A stretch of 64,000 bases of DNA from Acidimicrobiia bacterium (lineage in GTDB: Bacteria > Actinomycetota > Acidimicrobiia > Spongiisociales > UBA11373): positions 22,523 through 86,522 of the forward strand of contig JAJCYA010000001.1 in assembly GCA_029263095.1 (NCBI GenBank), given 5' to 3'. Under the pieces are notes generated by a model. That model had not been told where the DNA came from. It saw only the letters and a list, made by a program, of their open reading frames with translations, and did no database searches. How positions within the stretch are numbered: the first letter of the stretch is position 1; the number at the start of each line of letters is the position of its first letter. Below are positions 33,477 through 42,603 of the stretch, one piece after another. The position numbers and the translations under genes are program-made.

Positions 33477-35099
33477 ATGCCGAGGACCGACTGGCGTCGT
33501 ATCGACCATCTCGACCGGGTCGATGATCAGTTCGATCTCGTCGTGGTCGGAGGTGGCATCGTCGGCGCCGGGATCGCACTCGACGCAAGCCACCGAGGCA
33601 AGAAGGTCGCCATTGTTGATCGAGAGGACTGGGCCGCCGGGACGTCGAGCCGTTCCACCAAGCTGCTCCACGGCGGCGTGCGGTACCTCCCCCAGATGCG
33701 ATTCGGGCTCATCCGCCGCGGACTGAAGGAGCAGCGGGTCTTGGGGGAAATCGCCGACTATCTGGTCACCCCGATCGACTTCGTCATCCCGGTGTACCGC
33801 GACCATGCGTTCGCCGACGCCCCTAGATGGGCTCGGCACCCCAGAGTGTTCCCAGTAGCGATCCGACTCGGACTGTGGTGGTACGACCGCCTAGGAGTAC
33901 ACGCCAAAGGGACCAAGCGTGTGCTGTCCCCTGGCGAGCTCGTCGGCCGATTCCCGTTGCTCAAGCCCGAGGGACTGCGCCACGGCGTCATGTACCGCGA
34001 CGCTCAGACCGATGACGCCCGGCTGACACTCATGGTCGTACGGACCGCGGTAGACCTAGGCACCGTCGCCCTCAGCTATGCCGAGGCGATCGACATCGAG
34101 AGAGCCGATGGAGGGTGGACTGTCACCGTGCGCGACCGGCTCGACGATGCAGTTCACCGACTTCGAGCGGACGCGGTAGTTGCCGCCACCGGGGCCGAGC
34201 ACCCACCGGGTCACCGAGCTGACCCTCTTCCCATTGTCCTCAGCAAAGGCGCCCACCTCACAGTCGCCGCCGACGATGTTGGGATCCGCGACACGGCACT
34301 GGTGCTTCCCGAGACGTCGGACGCTCGCGTCCTGTTCCTAGTCCCCTGGCAGAACCACGTCGTGATCGGCACCACCGACACCCCGTACCATGGTGATCTC
34401 TCTCACCCCACAGCCGATTCCGCCGACATTCGCTACCTATGCGATGAACTGGGTACCTATCTAGATGTCGAGGATGTCGCGCCGATCAGTGCTTGGGCGG
34501 GGTTGCGATCACTAGTCGGCAAGCCCGGGGCTTCGACCGCACAGGCATCGCGGGAGCACCAGATCGTCGAGGTCGCATCCGGGTATGTGCGGGTGGCCGG
34601 AGGCAAGCTGACCGGCTACCGCGCGATCGCTCAGGACGTGGCAGATCGCCTCTACGGGCGAAGGAGCCGTACACGTCGCGGAACTGCCTCCGTTTCGATC
34701 CGCGGTGCGGGCATCGGTGCCGACATGGTCGACCGTGTCATTGCGAGCCTGTTGAGCCTCGGCGCTCCCGAGCACCTCGCCGCGGATCTCGTTGCTCGGT
34801 ACGGCGCCGCGGTCGAGTCTGTGCTCGACATTGCCCATCACGATCTCACACTGTCAGCCGTCATCGCCGACCATTGGCTGGCAGCCGAGGTGGCGTACGG
34901 CGTCCGTCACGAGTCCGTGGCCACCATTACCGACTTCGTCCAGCGCCGCACCCGGGTCGCGTGGTTTACTGCTGACCATGCCCGAGGCGCACTGCCTGCG
35001 GTCGGACGCGTCATCGCCGACGAGCTGGGTTGGAACGATGACCGACTCGCGCTCGAACTCGACCGAACGAAGGCAGACCTCGAAGCCGAAGGGCTCTAG
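33477..35099 (+). CDS. glpD: Glycerol-3-phosphate dehydrogenase (FAD)
   Basis: This 540-residue membrane-associated flavoenzyme oxidises sn-glycerol-3-phosphate to dihydroxyacetone phosphate and feeds electrons to quinone. The FAD motif is VVVGGGIVGAGIALDASHRG, followed by AAGTSSRSTKLLHGGVRYL, the GlpD signature. GTTDTPYHGDLSHP and the C-terminal DUF domain (from about residue 405) complete the family plan. The ATG at 33477 is chosen from homology; a longer frame is uninformative. It is divergent from dnaG across 74 bases. No glycerol kinase or facilitator gene is adjacent. Confidence 0.94.
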   Translation: MPRTDWRRIDHLDRVDDQFDLVVVGGGIVGAGIALDASHRGKKVAIVDREDWAAGTSSRSTKLLHGGVRYLPQMRFGLIRRGLKEQRVLGEIADYLVTPIDFVIPVYRDHAFADAPRWARHPRVFPVAIRLGLWWYDRLGVHAKGTKRVLSPGELVGRFPLLKPEGLRHGVMYRDAQTDDARLTLMVVRTAVDLGTVALSYAEAIDIERADGGWTVTVRDRLDDAVHRLRADAVVAATGAEHPPGHRADPLPIVLSKGAHLTVAADDVGIRDTALVLPETSDARVLFLVPWQNHVVIGTTDTPYHGDLSHPTADSADIRYLCDELGTYLDVEDVAPISAWAGLRSLVGKPGASTAQASREHQIVEVASGYVRVAGGKLTGYRAIAQDVADRLYGRRSRTRRGTASVSIRGAGIGADMVDRVIASLLSLGAPEHLAADLVARYGAAVESVLDIAHHDLTLSAVIADHWLAAEVAYGVRHESVATITDFVQRRTRVAWFTADHARGALPAVGRVIADELGWNDDRLALELDRTKADLEAEGL

Positions 35100-35116
35100 G
35101 CAGTCGCCGATGCCTT

Positions 35117-35144
35117 AGAGCATCCACGAATAGGCGGATGCTCT
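35117..35144 (+). terminator. Hairpin after glpD
   Basis: AGAGCATCC (35117-35125) and GGATGCTCT (35136-35144) form a perfect 9-bp stem with a 10-base loop, 18 bases after the glpD stop. The T tract after it is weak (TCGGTAAT). It probably ends glpD transcription and may also serve the convergent glyS. Confidence 0.55.
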
Positions 35145-35242
35145 TCGGTAATGCTGATGGCTCTTCGCCATACGGCTCATCGCTATGTGGCCCGGGGACG
35201 CCAGCCCTAGGCCACCGAGTCCGCGCCTATCGGCGCGCCCTC

Positions 35243-36559
35243 TTAGAGAAGAGTGCCGAACTTGTCTCTGAGATGAGGAACGAGGCCCTCGATGGAAACC
35301 CGATCCTGAGCCATGGTGTCTCGATCTCGCACCGTGACGGCCTGATCGTCCAGAGTGTCGAAGTCGATCGTGACGCAATACGGGGTGCCAATCTCGTCCT
35401 GACGCCGATACCGACGGCCGATCGATTGGGTGACATCGACCTCTATTGCCCAATGAGGACGTAACGCCTTGGCCACCTCATCGGTGACTCCTACCAGGTC
35501 GTCCTTCTTCGATAGCGGGAGTACCGCGACCTTGATGGGAGCAAGCTTGGGATGCAACTTGAGCACCACCCGGGTCTCCCCTTTGACCTCCTCCTCTTCA
35601 TACGCATCGATCAGGAAGGCAAAGGCCGAACGAGTGACTCCCGCCGCCGGCTCGATGACGAACGGATAGAAGCGCTCGTCGGCTTCCTGGTCGTAGTAAC
35701 GAAGGTCTTCACCGCTGGCATCGGAGTGAGCCCGCAGATCGAAATCGGTGCGATTGGCGATCCCCTCCAGCTCGTCCCATCCCCACGGGAAGTCGTACTC
35801 GACGTCGCTGGTGACGAGGGCGTAGTGAGCGAGTTCGTCGGGTTCGTGAGCGCGCAGTCGAACCCGGTCGGGATGCATACCGAGGTTCAGATACCACTGC
35901 ATCCGAGCATCGAGCCAATGGTCATACCACTGGTCGGCCTCCTCGGGACGGCAGAAATACTCCATCTCCATCTGTTCGAACTCCCGAGTGCGGAAGACGA
36001 ACTGGCCGGGGGTTATCTCATTGCGGAACGACTTACCGATCTGGGCGATCCCAAACGGAAGCCGCAGGCGCGATGAACGCCGCACGTTCTCGTAGTTGAT
36101 AAAGATGCCTTGGGCTGTTTCGGGACGGAGATAGGCAACCGCAGCGTCCTCCTCCACCGGACCAAGGAACGTCTTGAGCAACAGATTGAAATCGCGAGGT
36201 TCGGTGAAAGTCCCCCGCTTGCCGCAGCTCGGGCATTGATCGGGGTCATCTAACTTGTCGACCCGGTACCGGTGATGGCAGTTCGTGCACTCGACGAGCG
36301 GGTCGGTAAACGATGCCTCGTGACCCGAGGCTGCCCAGACCTGGCGACTCTGAATGATCGACGAATCGAGGCCGACCACGTCGTCACGCTCCCGCACCAT
36401 GGCGCCCCACCAGGCCTCACGGATGTTGCGCAGAAGCTCCGCTCCGAGCGGCCCGTAGTCCCAAGAGGACCGCAGTCCCCCATAGATCTCGGAAGCGGGG
36501 AACACGAAGCCCCGCCGCTTGGAAAGATTGGCGATCGTTTCAAGGCTGTCTGCCGGCAT
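35243..36559 (-). CDS. glyS: Glycyl-tRNA synthetase (dimeric type)
   Basis: This 438-residue class II synthetase is of the homodimeric eukaryote/actinobacterial type, not the GlyQ/GlyS heterotetramer. It has [25 protein letters not shown] at the start, a zinc-like [11 protein letters not shown]...CPSCGKRG insertion, motif 2 region [21 protein letters not shown] and motif 3 [10 protein letters not shown], plus an anticodon-binding domain with PIKVAVLPL. The ATG at 36559 is preferred; a TATCAT box lies 8 bases upstream, so the mRNA may be leaderless. A GTG 33 bases earlier is the alternative start. Confidence 0.95.
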   Translation of the reverse strand: MPADSLETIANLSKRRGFVFPASEIYGGLRSSWDYGPLGAELLRNIREAWWGAMVRERDDVVGLDSSIIQSRQVWAASGHEASFTDPLVECTNCHHRYRVDKLDDPDQCPSCGKRGTFTEPRDFNLLLKTFLGPVEEDAAVAYLRPETAQGIFINYENVRRSSRLRLPFGIAQIGKSFRNEITPGQFVFRTREFEQMEMEYFCRPEEADQWYDHWLDARMQWYLNLGMHPDRVRLRAHEPDELAHYALVTSDVEYDFPWGWDELEGIANRTDFDLRAHSDASGEDLRYYDQEADERFYPFVIEPAAGVTRSAFAFLIDAYEEEEVKGETRVVLKLHPKLAPIKVAVLPLSKKDDLVGVTDEVAKALRPHWAIEVDVTQSIGRRYRRQDEIGTPYCVTIDFDTLDDQAVTVRDRDTMAQDRVSIEGLVPHLRDKFGTLL

Positions 36560-36634
36560 GGGCCGTGATGATAGGAGGTGGCAATCAGACACCAGACGGC
36601 GACACCGGAGGCGCCGACGGTCCGGCGCCTATTG

Positions 36635-37351
36635 CTAGGTGTCTACACCGCCGTATCGGCGATCTCGCGCCTGATACTCCTCGATGCACTCCAGAAGATG
36701 CTCGGTCCGAAAGTCGGGCCACAGCGTGTCGGTAAAGATGAATTCGCTGTACGCCGTCTGCCAGAGCAGGTAGTTGCTGATCCTCTGTTCCCCGCTGGTG
36801 CGGATCACCAGATCGGGATCCGGCATTTCGGGTATCCCGAGTCGGTCCGCAACAGTTGCCTCATCCACCGAACCCGGATCCAGGTCGCCGGCGGCCGCCT
36901 CCAGAGCGATGGCCCTCGCAGCTCGGGCAATCTCATGGCGTGAGCCGTAGTTGAACGCAAACACCATGGTCATCTCGGTGTCGTCCACCGTCAGCTCCTC
37001 GGCCTCCCTAATCCTCTTGCGAAGCCGATCGCTCACCCTGGGGTCGTCACGATCGCCCAAGAAGAGCACGCGAACCCCCAAGTCGTGCAACTCATCGCGG
37101 CGCCGAGTGAGCAGGTCCTCCTTGAAGCCCATGAGGAACGCGACTTCGTCGTCGGACCTCGACCAGTTCTCGGTGGAGAACGTGAAGACGGTGAGCCACT
37201 TCACCCCCGCCTCCAGCGCCCCATGCACAATGTTGAACAGCGCCTCTTCTCCGGCGGCATGACCGGCCGTACGGGGCAGGCCGCGAGCGGCGGCCCAGCG
37301 ACCGTTGCCATCCATGATGATCGCGACGTGATGGGGGGTGCGATCAACCAT
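36635..37351 (-). CDS. uppS: Isoprenyl (undecaprenyl/decaprenyl) diphosphate synthase
   Basis: This 238-residue cis-prenyltransferase makes the long-chain prenyl diphosphate carrier for cell-wall sugars. The family signatures are all visible: HVAIIMDGNGRWAAARGLPR at the N-terminus with the catalytic Asp and structural P-loop-like region, TVFTFSTENWSR in the middle, and DLVIRTSGEQRISNYLLWQ followed by SEFIF. The ATG at 37351 overlaps the recO stop, so recO-uppS is a coupled pair, a common arrangement. Chain length of the product is not readable from sequence. Confidence 0.96.
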   Translation of the reverse strand: MVDRTPHHVAIIMDGNGRWAAARGLPRTAGHAAGEEALFNIVHGALEAGVKWLTVFTFSTENWSRSDDEVAFLMGFKEDLLTRRRDELHDLGVRVLFLGDRDDPRVSDRLRKRIREAEELTVDDTEMTMVFAFNYGSRHEIARAARAIALEAAAGDLDPGSVDEATVADRLGIPEMPDPDLVIRTSGEQRISNYLLWQTAYSEFIFTDTLWPDFRTEHLLECIEEYQARDRRYGGVDT

Positions 37352-38060
37352 CAAATGCCACCGAGCCCAGCCTGCGGTCCAAGTGATACTCCAGGAAGCG
37401 GCGGGTCACCCCGATCGCCTCACCCGAGAACATTGGATCCGCCTCTGGAAGGTCATCCATCGAGGCGTTCATGAGTTGAGCCAGGTATTCGGTGAGACCA
37501 TCACGCAAGGCGACCGATCCCGGCGTGCGGTCACGTTCGCACAGGACCCCGCCGTCTCCGAAGGAGAACCGAACCAGGTTGTCGCGGCGGCCACACCCTG
37601 CACAGTGATCAAAGGCCGGGGAGATTCCGACCACCTCGGCGACACCGAGCAGAAAGGCCGTGAGCAGATCCAGATGCGCCGCGCCCGACTCGAGAATGCG
37701 CAGGCCTCGCTGCAACAGCAGGAACGCCCTCAAGGAGCTTTCGTTCTCCTGGGTCACCGCGTCGATCGCCTCCACCATGGTCCCTGCGGCCAGAACCCGG
37801 TCCAGATCTGACCGCAGTTTCGGAAAGGCTTCGATCACCGACACCTGAGTGATCGTGTCGAGGTTGCGTCCCTCGTACAAGATGAGATCAACATGGGTAA
37901 ACGGTTCGAGGCGACCCCCGAACCGACTCTTCGTCTTGCGTACGCCCTTGGCGACCGTACGCAGCTTGCCGTGGTTCGGGCTGAGGATCACCACAACCCG
38001 ATCGGCCTCCCCAAACGGGAATCCCCTCAACACGATGCCTTGGTCGTTTCTGAGGCCCAT
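37344..38060 (-). CDS. recO: DNA repair protein RecO
   Basis: This 238-residue mediator loads RecA on SSB-covered DNA in the RecF pathway. It has an N-terminal OB fold (GIVLRGFPFGEADRVVVILSP, then KGVRKTKSRFGGRLEPFTHVDL), a helical domain and a four-cysteine zinc site formed by CAGCG (around residue 155) and a later VLCERD; only three cysteines are evident, so the site may be incomplete. Length is normal. It is first in the pair with uppS, and is divergent from the VIT/VWA gene. Confidence 0.93.
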   Translation of the reverse strand: MGLRNDQGIVLRGFPFGEADRVVVILSPNHGKLRTVAKGVRKTKSRFGGRLEPFTHVDLILYEGRNLDTITQVSVIEAFPKLRSDLDRVLAAGTMVEAIDAVTQENESSLRAFLLLQRGLRILESGAAHLDLLTAFLLGVAEVVGISPAFDHCAGCGRRDNLVRFSFGDGGVLCERDRTPGSVALRDGLTEYLAQLMNASMDDLPEADPMFSGEAIGVTRRFLEYHLDRRLGSVAFDG

Positions 38061-38221
38061 GAGGCGGAGAATAGGGTTTCGGTGGAACGCATCAGGTATT
38101 GGGCGTTGCAGGCCAACAGCTCCGCGCCCTACGCCTGTTCGCCGGCAACGGCGGCGAAGTCCGGCCGGGCAGACACACGGCCGCCGGGAACCCGTCGGCG
38201 GTGCCGAGCCGTCATAGCCTC

Positions 38222-40564
38222 GTGACCAACACGAGGAATACCACCGTAATTCGCAGCATCGTGAGCGCCCTCGCCGCGCTGACCCTCATGATTCCATCCA
38301 CCGCCCTCGCCCAGATCGTGGAACCGCCGATGCCTTGTCCGTGGTGGCAGTGCGACGGGCCATCCGACGTCGTGATCGAGAAGTACCTGGTGGAAACCAC
38401 CATCGAGGATTCGATCGCCACGACGCGCGTCACCCAGATCCTGCGCAACGACGGGCCGAGGGTCGCCGAAGGCGAATTCCTTCATCCGATTCCGGCCGAT
38501 GCCGTAGTCACCGGTCTCACCCTCTGGATCGATGGGGTGGCAGTCGCCGGAGAGCTCCTCGACGGTGATGAGGCTCGACAGACATATCAGGAAATCGTCC
38601 GGCGCACCCTCGATCCGGCGCTGCTGGAGTTCGTCGACGACGGTCTCCTGCGCCTCTCGGTGTTTCCGATCCCCGCCGAGGAGACCCGTAAGGTCGAGAT
38701 CGAATACCGTCAGATCCTCTCCAGTGACGGCGGACTCGTCCGCTACCGGCACGCCATGGGACGCGAACACGCCGACGTCGAGATCGAGCGGATCATCGCG
38801 CAGATCGAAATCATCGAGTCCGGTGGTCTGAAGACTGTTCACTCTCCGACGCACAGCATCGCCGTCGACCGAACAGGCGACACATCGGCGGTGGTCGGTC
38901 TCGAAACCGTCGGTCCGCAAAGCTCGGATTTCGCCCTCTACTACTCCACCGACGATGAGCCGGTGTCGGTGGACATCGTCTCTTATCGCGACGGACACGA
39001 GGGCTGGTTCCTGCTGCTGGCGTCACCGGGGCTGGTCGCCGACGACACGATTACCCCCAAGGACGTCGTACTGGTGCTCGACGTGTCAGGGTCTATGGAA
39101 GGCGAGAAGCTCGCCCAGGCGCAGGACGCCGCAGGTTTCGTGCTCGACAACCTCAATCCCCGGGATCGCTTCGAAGTACTGGCATTCAGCACCGGAGTCG
39201 ACGGGTTTGGCGATGGCCTGAGATCTGTGGACGATGCCCGGGCGGCCCGTGAATGGGTACAGAGGCTCGCCGCCGCCGGATCGACCGACATCCACGATGC
39301 TCTCTCGAGCGCCTTTTCCCTGGCAGAGCCTGATAGGCCCCTCTACGTGATGTTCCTGACAGATGGGCTCCCCACCGCGGGGACGATTGACACCGCCGAA
39401 ATCCTCACGAGTCTCGAAGACAAGAGGTCCGAGACGACATCTGTGTTCGCATTCGGCGTTGGGTTCGACGTCGATACGATTCTGCTCGACTCGATCGCAC
39501 GTGACCACCACGGCACCTCGCAATATGTGGTTCCTGGCGAGGACATCAATCGGGCGGTCAGTTCGCTCTACGCCAAGGTGTCGTCGCCGGTTCTGACGGC
39601 AGCTGCCCTCGAAATCGATGGGGTCGTCGTGTCCGACATGTATCCCTCCGAGGTCCCCGACATCTTCTCGGGCGAGCAGCTCGTGATCACAGGCCGATAC
39701 GAAGGATGGGGACCTGCCACGATCTCGCTGAGTGGACGACTCCGAGGCAAGAGCGTCACGATCGAATACGACGATGTGCGCTTTACTGCGGCCGGTGGCG
39801 ACGACACAGTTCCGGGTCTCTGGGCCACCCGAAAGATCGGCGCCCTCCTGCGCGATATCCGACTTCACGGTCCCAGCGAAGAGACGATCGATCAGATCGT
39901 TCGTCTCTCGATTCGGCACGGAATCGTCACGCCGTACACGTCCTATCTGGTGACCGAACCGGCCCCATTCGGGGAAGATGCGATCGACGTCATCTCCCGC
40001 AGTGCCAGCGCCGAGGCTACCCCGCTCGGCGCCTCAGGCGAAGAGTCTGTAACCGCCGCCGATGCAGCCGCCGAGTTGTCCGACACCGACCTGGCAGCGG
40101 CGCCCGATGAGCGGTATGAGGGTGTCGTCGCCACAGCCGGAGGCCGAACCCTGCGTCAGGTCGATGGAGTCTGGATAGACACCACCTACGACCCCGATAT
40201 GGACCTCATCAGGGTGGCCTTTGGCTCCGACGACTACTTCGCCCTGGCTACGGCGGGGCCCGGCACCGCATCGGCCCTGGCCGTCGGCCAACACGTCATA
40301 GTGGTTGTCGACGGTACGGCGTATGAAATCGTCGATGCCGACGCCGCGGCTGACGTGCTACCCGTGACGATCACCGATCCGGAAGAGACGACCGCGATCG
40401 CCGATCCGGAAGAGACGACCACGACCTCGACCTCGACGCCGCTCGTGCTCGGCGCGGGTCCCGAAGGCGGTGCCGACTCTGGTATTTCGGCTGTGGCGAT
40501 CGCGCTCGTAGCCGCGCTCACCTCGGCCGCCTTGCTTGCCGTTGTGGCGGCCCGGAGGAACTGA
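38222..40564 (+). CDS. Secreted VIT-VWA domain protein with C-terminal membrane anchor
   Basis: This 780-residue surface protein has a signal peptide ending STALAQ, a VIT domain (residues about 40-180, with GEFLHPIPADAVVTGLTLWIDG), a von Willebrand A domain whose MIDAS begins VLVLDVSGSM and includes FLTDGLPTAG, a beta-rich region and a C-terminal anchor (AVAIALVAALTSAALLAVVAA) with basic tail. Before the anchor is an acidic Thr-rich stretch with a nine-codon repeat. The architecture resembles inter-alpha-trypsin inhibitor heavy chains and bacterial VIT-VWA proteins, whose targets are unknown. The GTG at 38222 starts the signal peptide. It stands alone. Confidence 0.88.
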   Translation: MTNTRNTTVIRSIVSALAALTLMIPSTALAQIVEPPMPCPWWQCDGPSDVVIEKYLVETTIEDSIATTRVTQILRNDGPRVAEGEFLHPIPADAVVTGLTLWIDGVAVAGELLDGDEARQTYQEIVRRTLDPALLEFVDDGLLRLSVFPIPAEETRKVEIEYRQILSSDGGLVRYRHAMGREHADVEIERIIAQIEIIESGGLKTVHSPTHSIAVDRTGDTSAVVGLETVGPQSSDFALYYSTDDEPVSVDIVSYRDGHEGWFLLLASPGLVADDTITPKDVVLVLDVSGSMEGEKLAQAQDAAGFVLDNLNPRDRFEVLAFSTGVDGFGDGLRSVDDARAAREWVQRLAAAGSTDIHDALSSAFSLAEPDRPLYVMFLTDGLPTAGTIDTAEILTSLEDKRSETTSVFAFGVGFDVDTILLDSIARDHHGTSQYVVPGEDINRAVSSLYAKVSSPVLTAAALEIDGVVVSDMYPSEVPDIFSGEQLVITGRYEGWGPATISLSGRLRGKSVTIEYDDVRFTAAGGDDTVPGLWATRKIGALLRDIRLHGPSEETIDQIVRLSIRHGIVTPYTSYLVTEPAPFGEDAIDVISRSASAEATPLGASGEESVTAADAAAELSDTDLAAAPDERYEGVVATAGGRTLRQVDGVWIDTTYDPDMDLIRVAFGSDDYFALATAGPGTASALAVGQHVIVVVDGTAYEIVDADAAADVLPVTITDPEETTAIADPEETTTTSTSTPLVLGAGPEGGADSGISAVAIALVAALTSAALLAVVAARRN
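40369..40420 (+). repeat. Short tandem repeat in the VIT-VWA gene
   Basis: Two 25-base copies (40369-40393 and 40396-40420) encode TDPEETT and ADPEETT with a 27-base period, differing at one base. The period is nine codons, so copy number changes stay in frame. They lie in the stalk before the membrane anchor. Confidence 0.7.
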
Positions 40565-40581
40565 GCGTTGCTCCCGGCCGC

Positions 40582-40971
40582 CTACTGACCAATCGTCAGT
40601 TGACCGTGCATTCCGGCTTCGAGATGACCGGGAACCGTGCAAATCACGACATAGGACCCAGGTGGTGCGACAAACCTCTGCGTCTCGACCGCCCCCGGAG
40701 CGACCTCCACTTGCACTACAGCCATAGCCGGATCGAATTCAGATGAGGTTGTGACAACAGCTTCGGATCGCAGGACCGTCCAATTGTGCTCGACTCCGCC
40801 GACATTTCGGATCTCCACGGTGACATCACCCGAGACTGAAACCACCGCAACCGGACGGAATTCGAAGTCGGCAACCGTCACCTCAACCAGTCCGTGGTCG
40901 GTCGAGCCGTCGGAGCAGCCGACGAAGAGGAGCCCGCCAACCATGGCCAAGAGAGCAAAACAAGGTTTCAT
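40582..40971 (-). CDS. Cupredoxin-like lipoprotein
   Basis: This 129-residue protein has a lipoprotein signal with lipobox VGC (C19) and a plastocyanin/azurin-like cupredoxin domain. The type 1 copper ligands are all in place: H62 in VEHNW, C111 and H116 in VVICTVPGHLEAG, and M121 in GMHG. It would sit outside the membrane as a one-electron carrier, or bind copper. No partner oxidase or nitrite reductase is adjacent. It is convergent with the VIT-VWA gene and divergent from the pterin dehydratase gene. Confidence 0.88.
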   Translation of the reverse strand: MKPCFALLAMVGGLLFVGCSDGSTDHGLVEVTVADFEFRPVAVVSVSGDVTVEIRNVGGVEHNWTVLRSEAVVTTSSEFDPAMAVVQVEVAPGAVETQRFVAPPGSYVVICTVPGHLEAGMHGQLTIGQ

Positions 40972-41031
40972 GAGCGGACGAGGCTACCCGCCGCCTGCGT
41001 TGAGGCGAGACACCGACAAGACTGTGGGGTC

Positions 41032-41322
41032 GTGAGAGAACCACTGACCGAAGATGAGCGAGCAACGCTGGCAACCGTGCATCCGGATTGGGCCATCACG
41101 GCCGATGCGATGAGCCGAACCTTTGTGTTCGAGGACTTCTCAGCGGCAATGGCCTTCGTGACGAGGGTCGCTCTCGCGGCGGAAGCCCTCGACCACCACC
41201 CTGACATCGACATCAGGTGGAACAAGGTGACGCTGCGACTCACGACTCACTCGGCGGGTGCGCTCACCGAGATGGACAGCATCCTGGCGGCCGCGTTCGA
41301 TGGATTCGTGACGGGAGAATGA
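41032..41322 (+). CDS. Pterin-4a-carbinolamine dehydratase
   Basis: This 96-residue protein dehydrates 4a-hydroxytetrahydropterin, a step in recycling tetrahydropterin after aromatic amino acid hydroxylation; in some bacteria it serves molybdopterin-related or regulatory roles. The active-site histidines lie in LDHHPDIDIRWNKVTLRL, and the family stretch FEDFSAAMAFVTRVAL precedes it. The GTG start at 41032 matches the family N-terminus; longer readings overlap the cupredoxin gene's opposite strand. It overlaps the following YCII gene by ATGA. Confidence 0.92.
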   Translation: MREPLTEDERATLATVHPDWAITADAMSRTFVFEDFSAAMAFVTRVALAAEALDHHPDIDIRWNKVTLRLTTHSAGALTEMDSILAAAFDGFVTGE

Positions 41323-41645
41323 CGGTGACGGAACGACCCCAATTCCTATATGCCTTCACACCCGGTTCGCGGCCCGAACTGGCAACCGACCTGGACGCGT
41401 GGACGGCTGAGGATGAGGCCGTCGCAACCGAACACTTCGCCTACCTGAAGGCGGCCGCCGTCGAAGGGACGGTGCTCCTGGCGGGGCGCAGCCAAGACGG
41501 GATCGGCCCGGCAATCGTCATCCTCCAGGCGGCCACAGAGTCCGAAGCCCGCAACTTCATGGAGAGCGACCCGTTCGTCAGTTCCGGAATGTTCGGAGCC
41601 AGCCTGCACCCGTTCAGGATCGCCCTGGCGGCCCCAGATCTCTAG
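41319..41645 (+). CDS. YCII-related (YciI-like) protein
   Basis: This 108-residue protein has the ferredoxin-like YciI fold: FLYAFTPGSRPELATD at the start, EDEAVATEHFAYLKAAAVEGTVLLAGRS with the conserved His near residue 37, and the terminal part GPAIVILQAATESEARNFMESDPFV. The family includes dechlorinases and muconolactone-isomerase-like folds, but most members are unassigned. Its ATG overlaps the pterin dehydratase stop (ATGA), so both are translated together. Confidence 0.85.
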   Translation: MTVTERPQFLYAFTPGSRPELATDLDAWTAEDEAVATEHFAYLKAAAVEGTVLLAGRSQDGIGPAIVILQAATESEARNFMESDPFVSSGMFGASLHPFRIALAAPDL

Positions 41646-41730
41646 AGGCCCTGCACGGTGGCCGCTCTCTGAGGACCAGGTAGGGCACGCCAGCCAGCCC
41701 GAGAATTGGAAGAGCTTTCCCCGCTTGTCC

Positions 41731-42603
41731 CTACATCCCCAGCCGCTGGATGACTCCCGGCCGTTGCTGCCAGTCCTTCTCCACTTTGACGCGTAGATCG
41801 AGGTGAACCCTGGTTCCGAGCAGCATCTCCAATTCGGCTCGCGCCGCCGTGCCCGCTGCCTGCAGTACAGAACCGCCTCGTCCAATCACAATGCCCTTCT
41901 GACTGTCTCTCTCGACGAGGAGCCGGGCATGCACCCTGGTGAGCCCATCGTCACCGACCTCGACGTCATCAACGACCACTGCCAGCGAATGCGGGAGTTC
42001 CTCTCGCAATCTCGACAGAAACTTCTCGCGCACGATCTCGCCGATGAGAAACGTCTCAGATTGATCTGAAGTCATGTCGTTCGGAAAATACTGCGGTCCT
42101 TCCGGTAGTACCTGCTCCAGCTCGGCCACGATCGGCCCCAGATTCTGTTCCTCGGTGGCACTGATCGGAACATATGCCCCAAAGTCCCATTTCGATGCCT
42201 CGACAAGTTGCGAGGTGACATCTGCCTTGGAGGTTCCGTCGATCTTGTTCACAACGCACACGGTGGCGGTTCCGGCTTCGAGCAAGCGCCCCGCCACCAG
42301 ACGATCTCCGGGACCGATGGGAGCTGTGGCTTCGATGACGAACACGGCCGCATCCGCATCAGCCAGCGATTCGACAACACGCTGATTGAGCCGCTCGCCG
42401 AGCGCCGTCCGCGGTCGATGGACCCCCGGCGTGTCGACCAGGACGATCTGGAGGTCTGGACGGTGCACCACGCCCCGAATCACATTGCGCGTCGTCTGCG
42501 GACGGGCGGATGTGATGGCGACCTTGGTCCCCACCAGAGCGTTGATAAGCGTGCTCTTGCCGACGTTGGGACGTCCGACTACCGGAACGATTCCCGATCT
42601 CAC
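41731..42603 (-). CDS. era: GTPase Era
   Basis: This 290-residue GTPase checks 16S rRNA 3'-end maturation and 30S assembly. G1 is VGRPNVGKSTLINALVG, G3 region VDTPGVHRPRTALG, G4 NKIDG, and a C-terminal KH domain carries KGIVIGRGGSVLQAAG. The start is a GTG that overlaps the stop of the CBS-domain gene (GTGA), so it is the last gene of the coupled phoH-pgpH-ybeY-CBS-era set, a typical arrangement that joins RNA processing factors. Confidence 0.97.
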   Translation of the reverse strand: MRSGIVPVVGRPNVGKSTLINALVGTKVAITSARPQTTRNVIRGVVHRPDLQIVLVDTPGVHRPRTALGERLNQRVVESLADADAAVFVIEATAPIGPGDRLVAGRLLEAGTATVCVVNKIDGTSKADVTSQLVEASKWDFGAYVPISATEEQNLGPIVAELEQVLPEGPQYFPNDMTSDQSETFLIGEIVREKFLSRLREELPHSLAVVVDDVEVGDDGLTRVHARLLVERDSQKGIVIGRGGSVLQAAGTAARAELEMLLGTRVHLDLRVKVEKDWQQRPGVIQRLGM

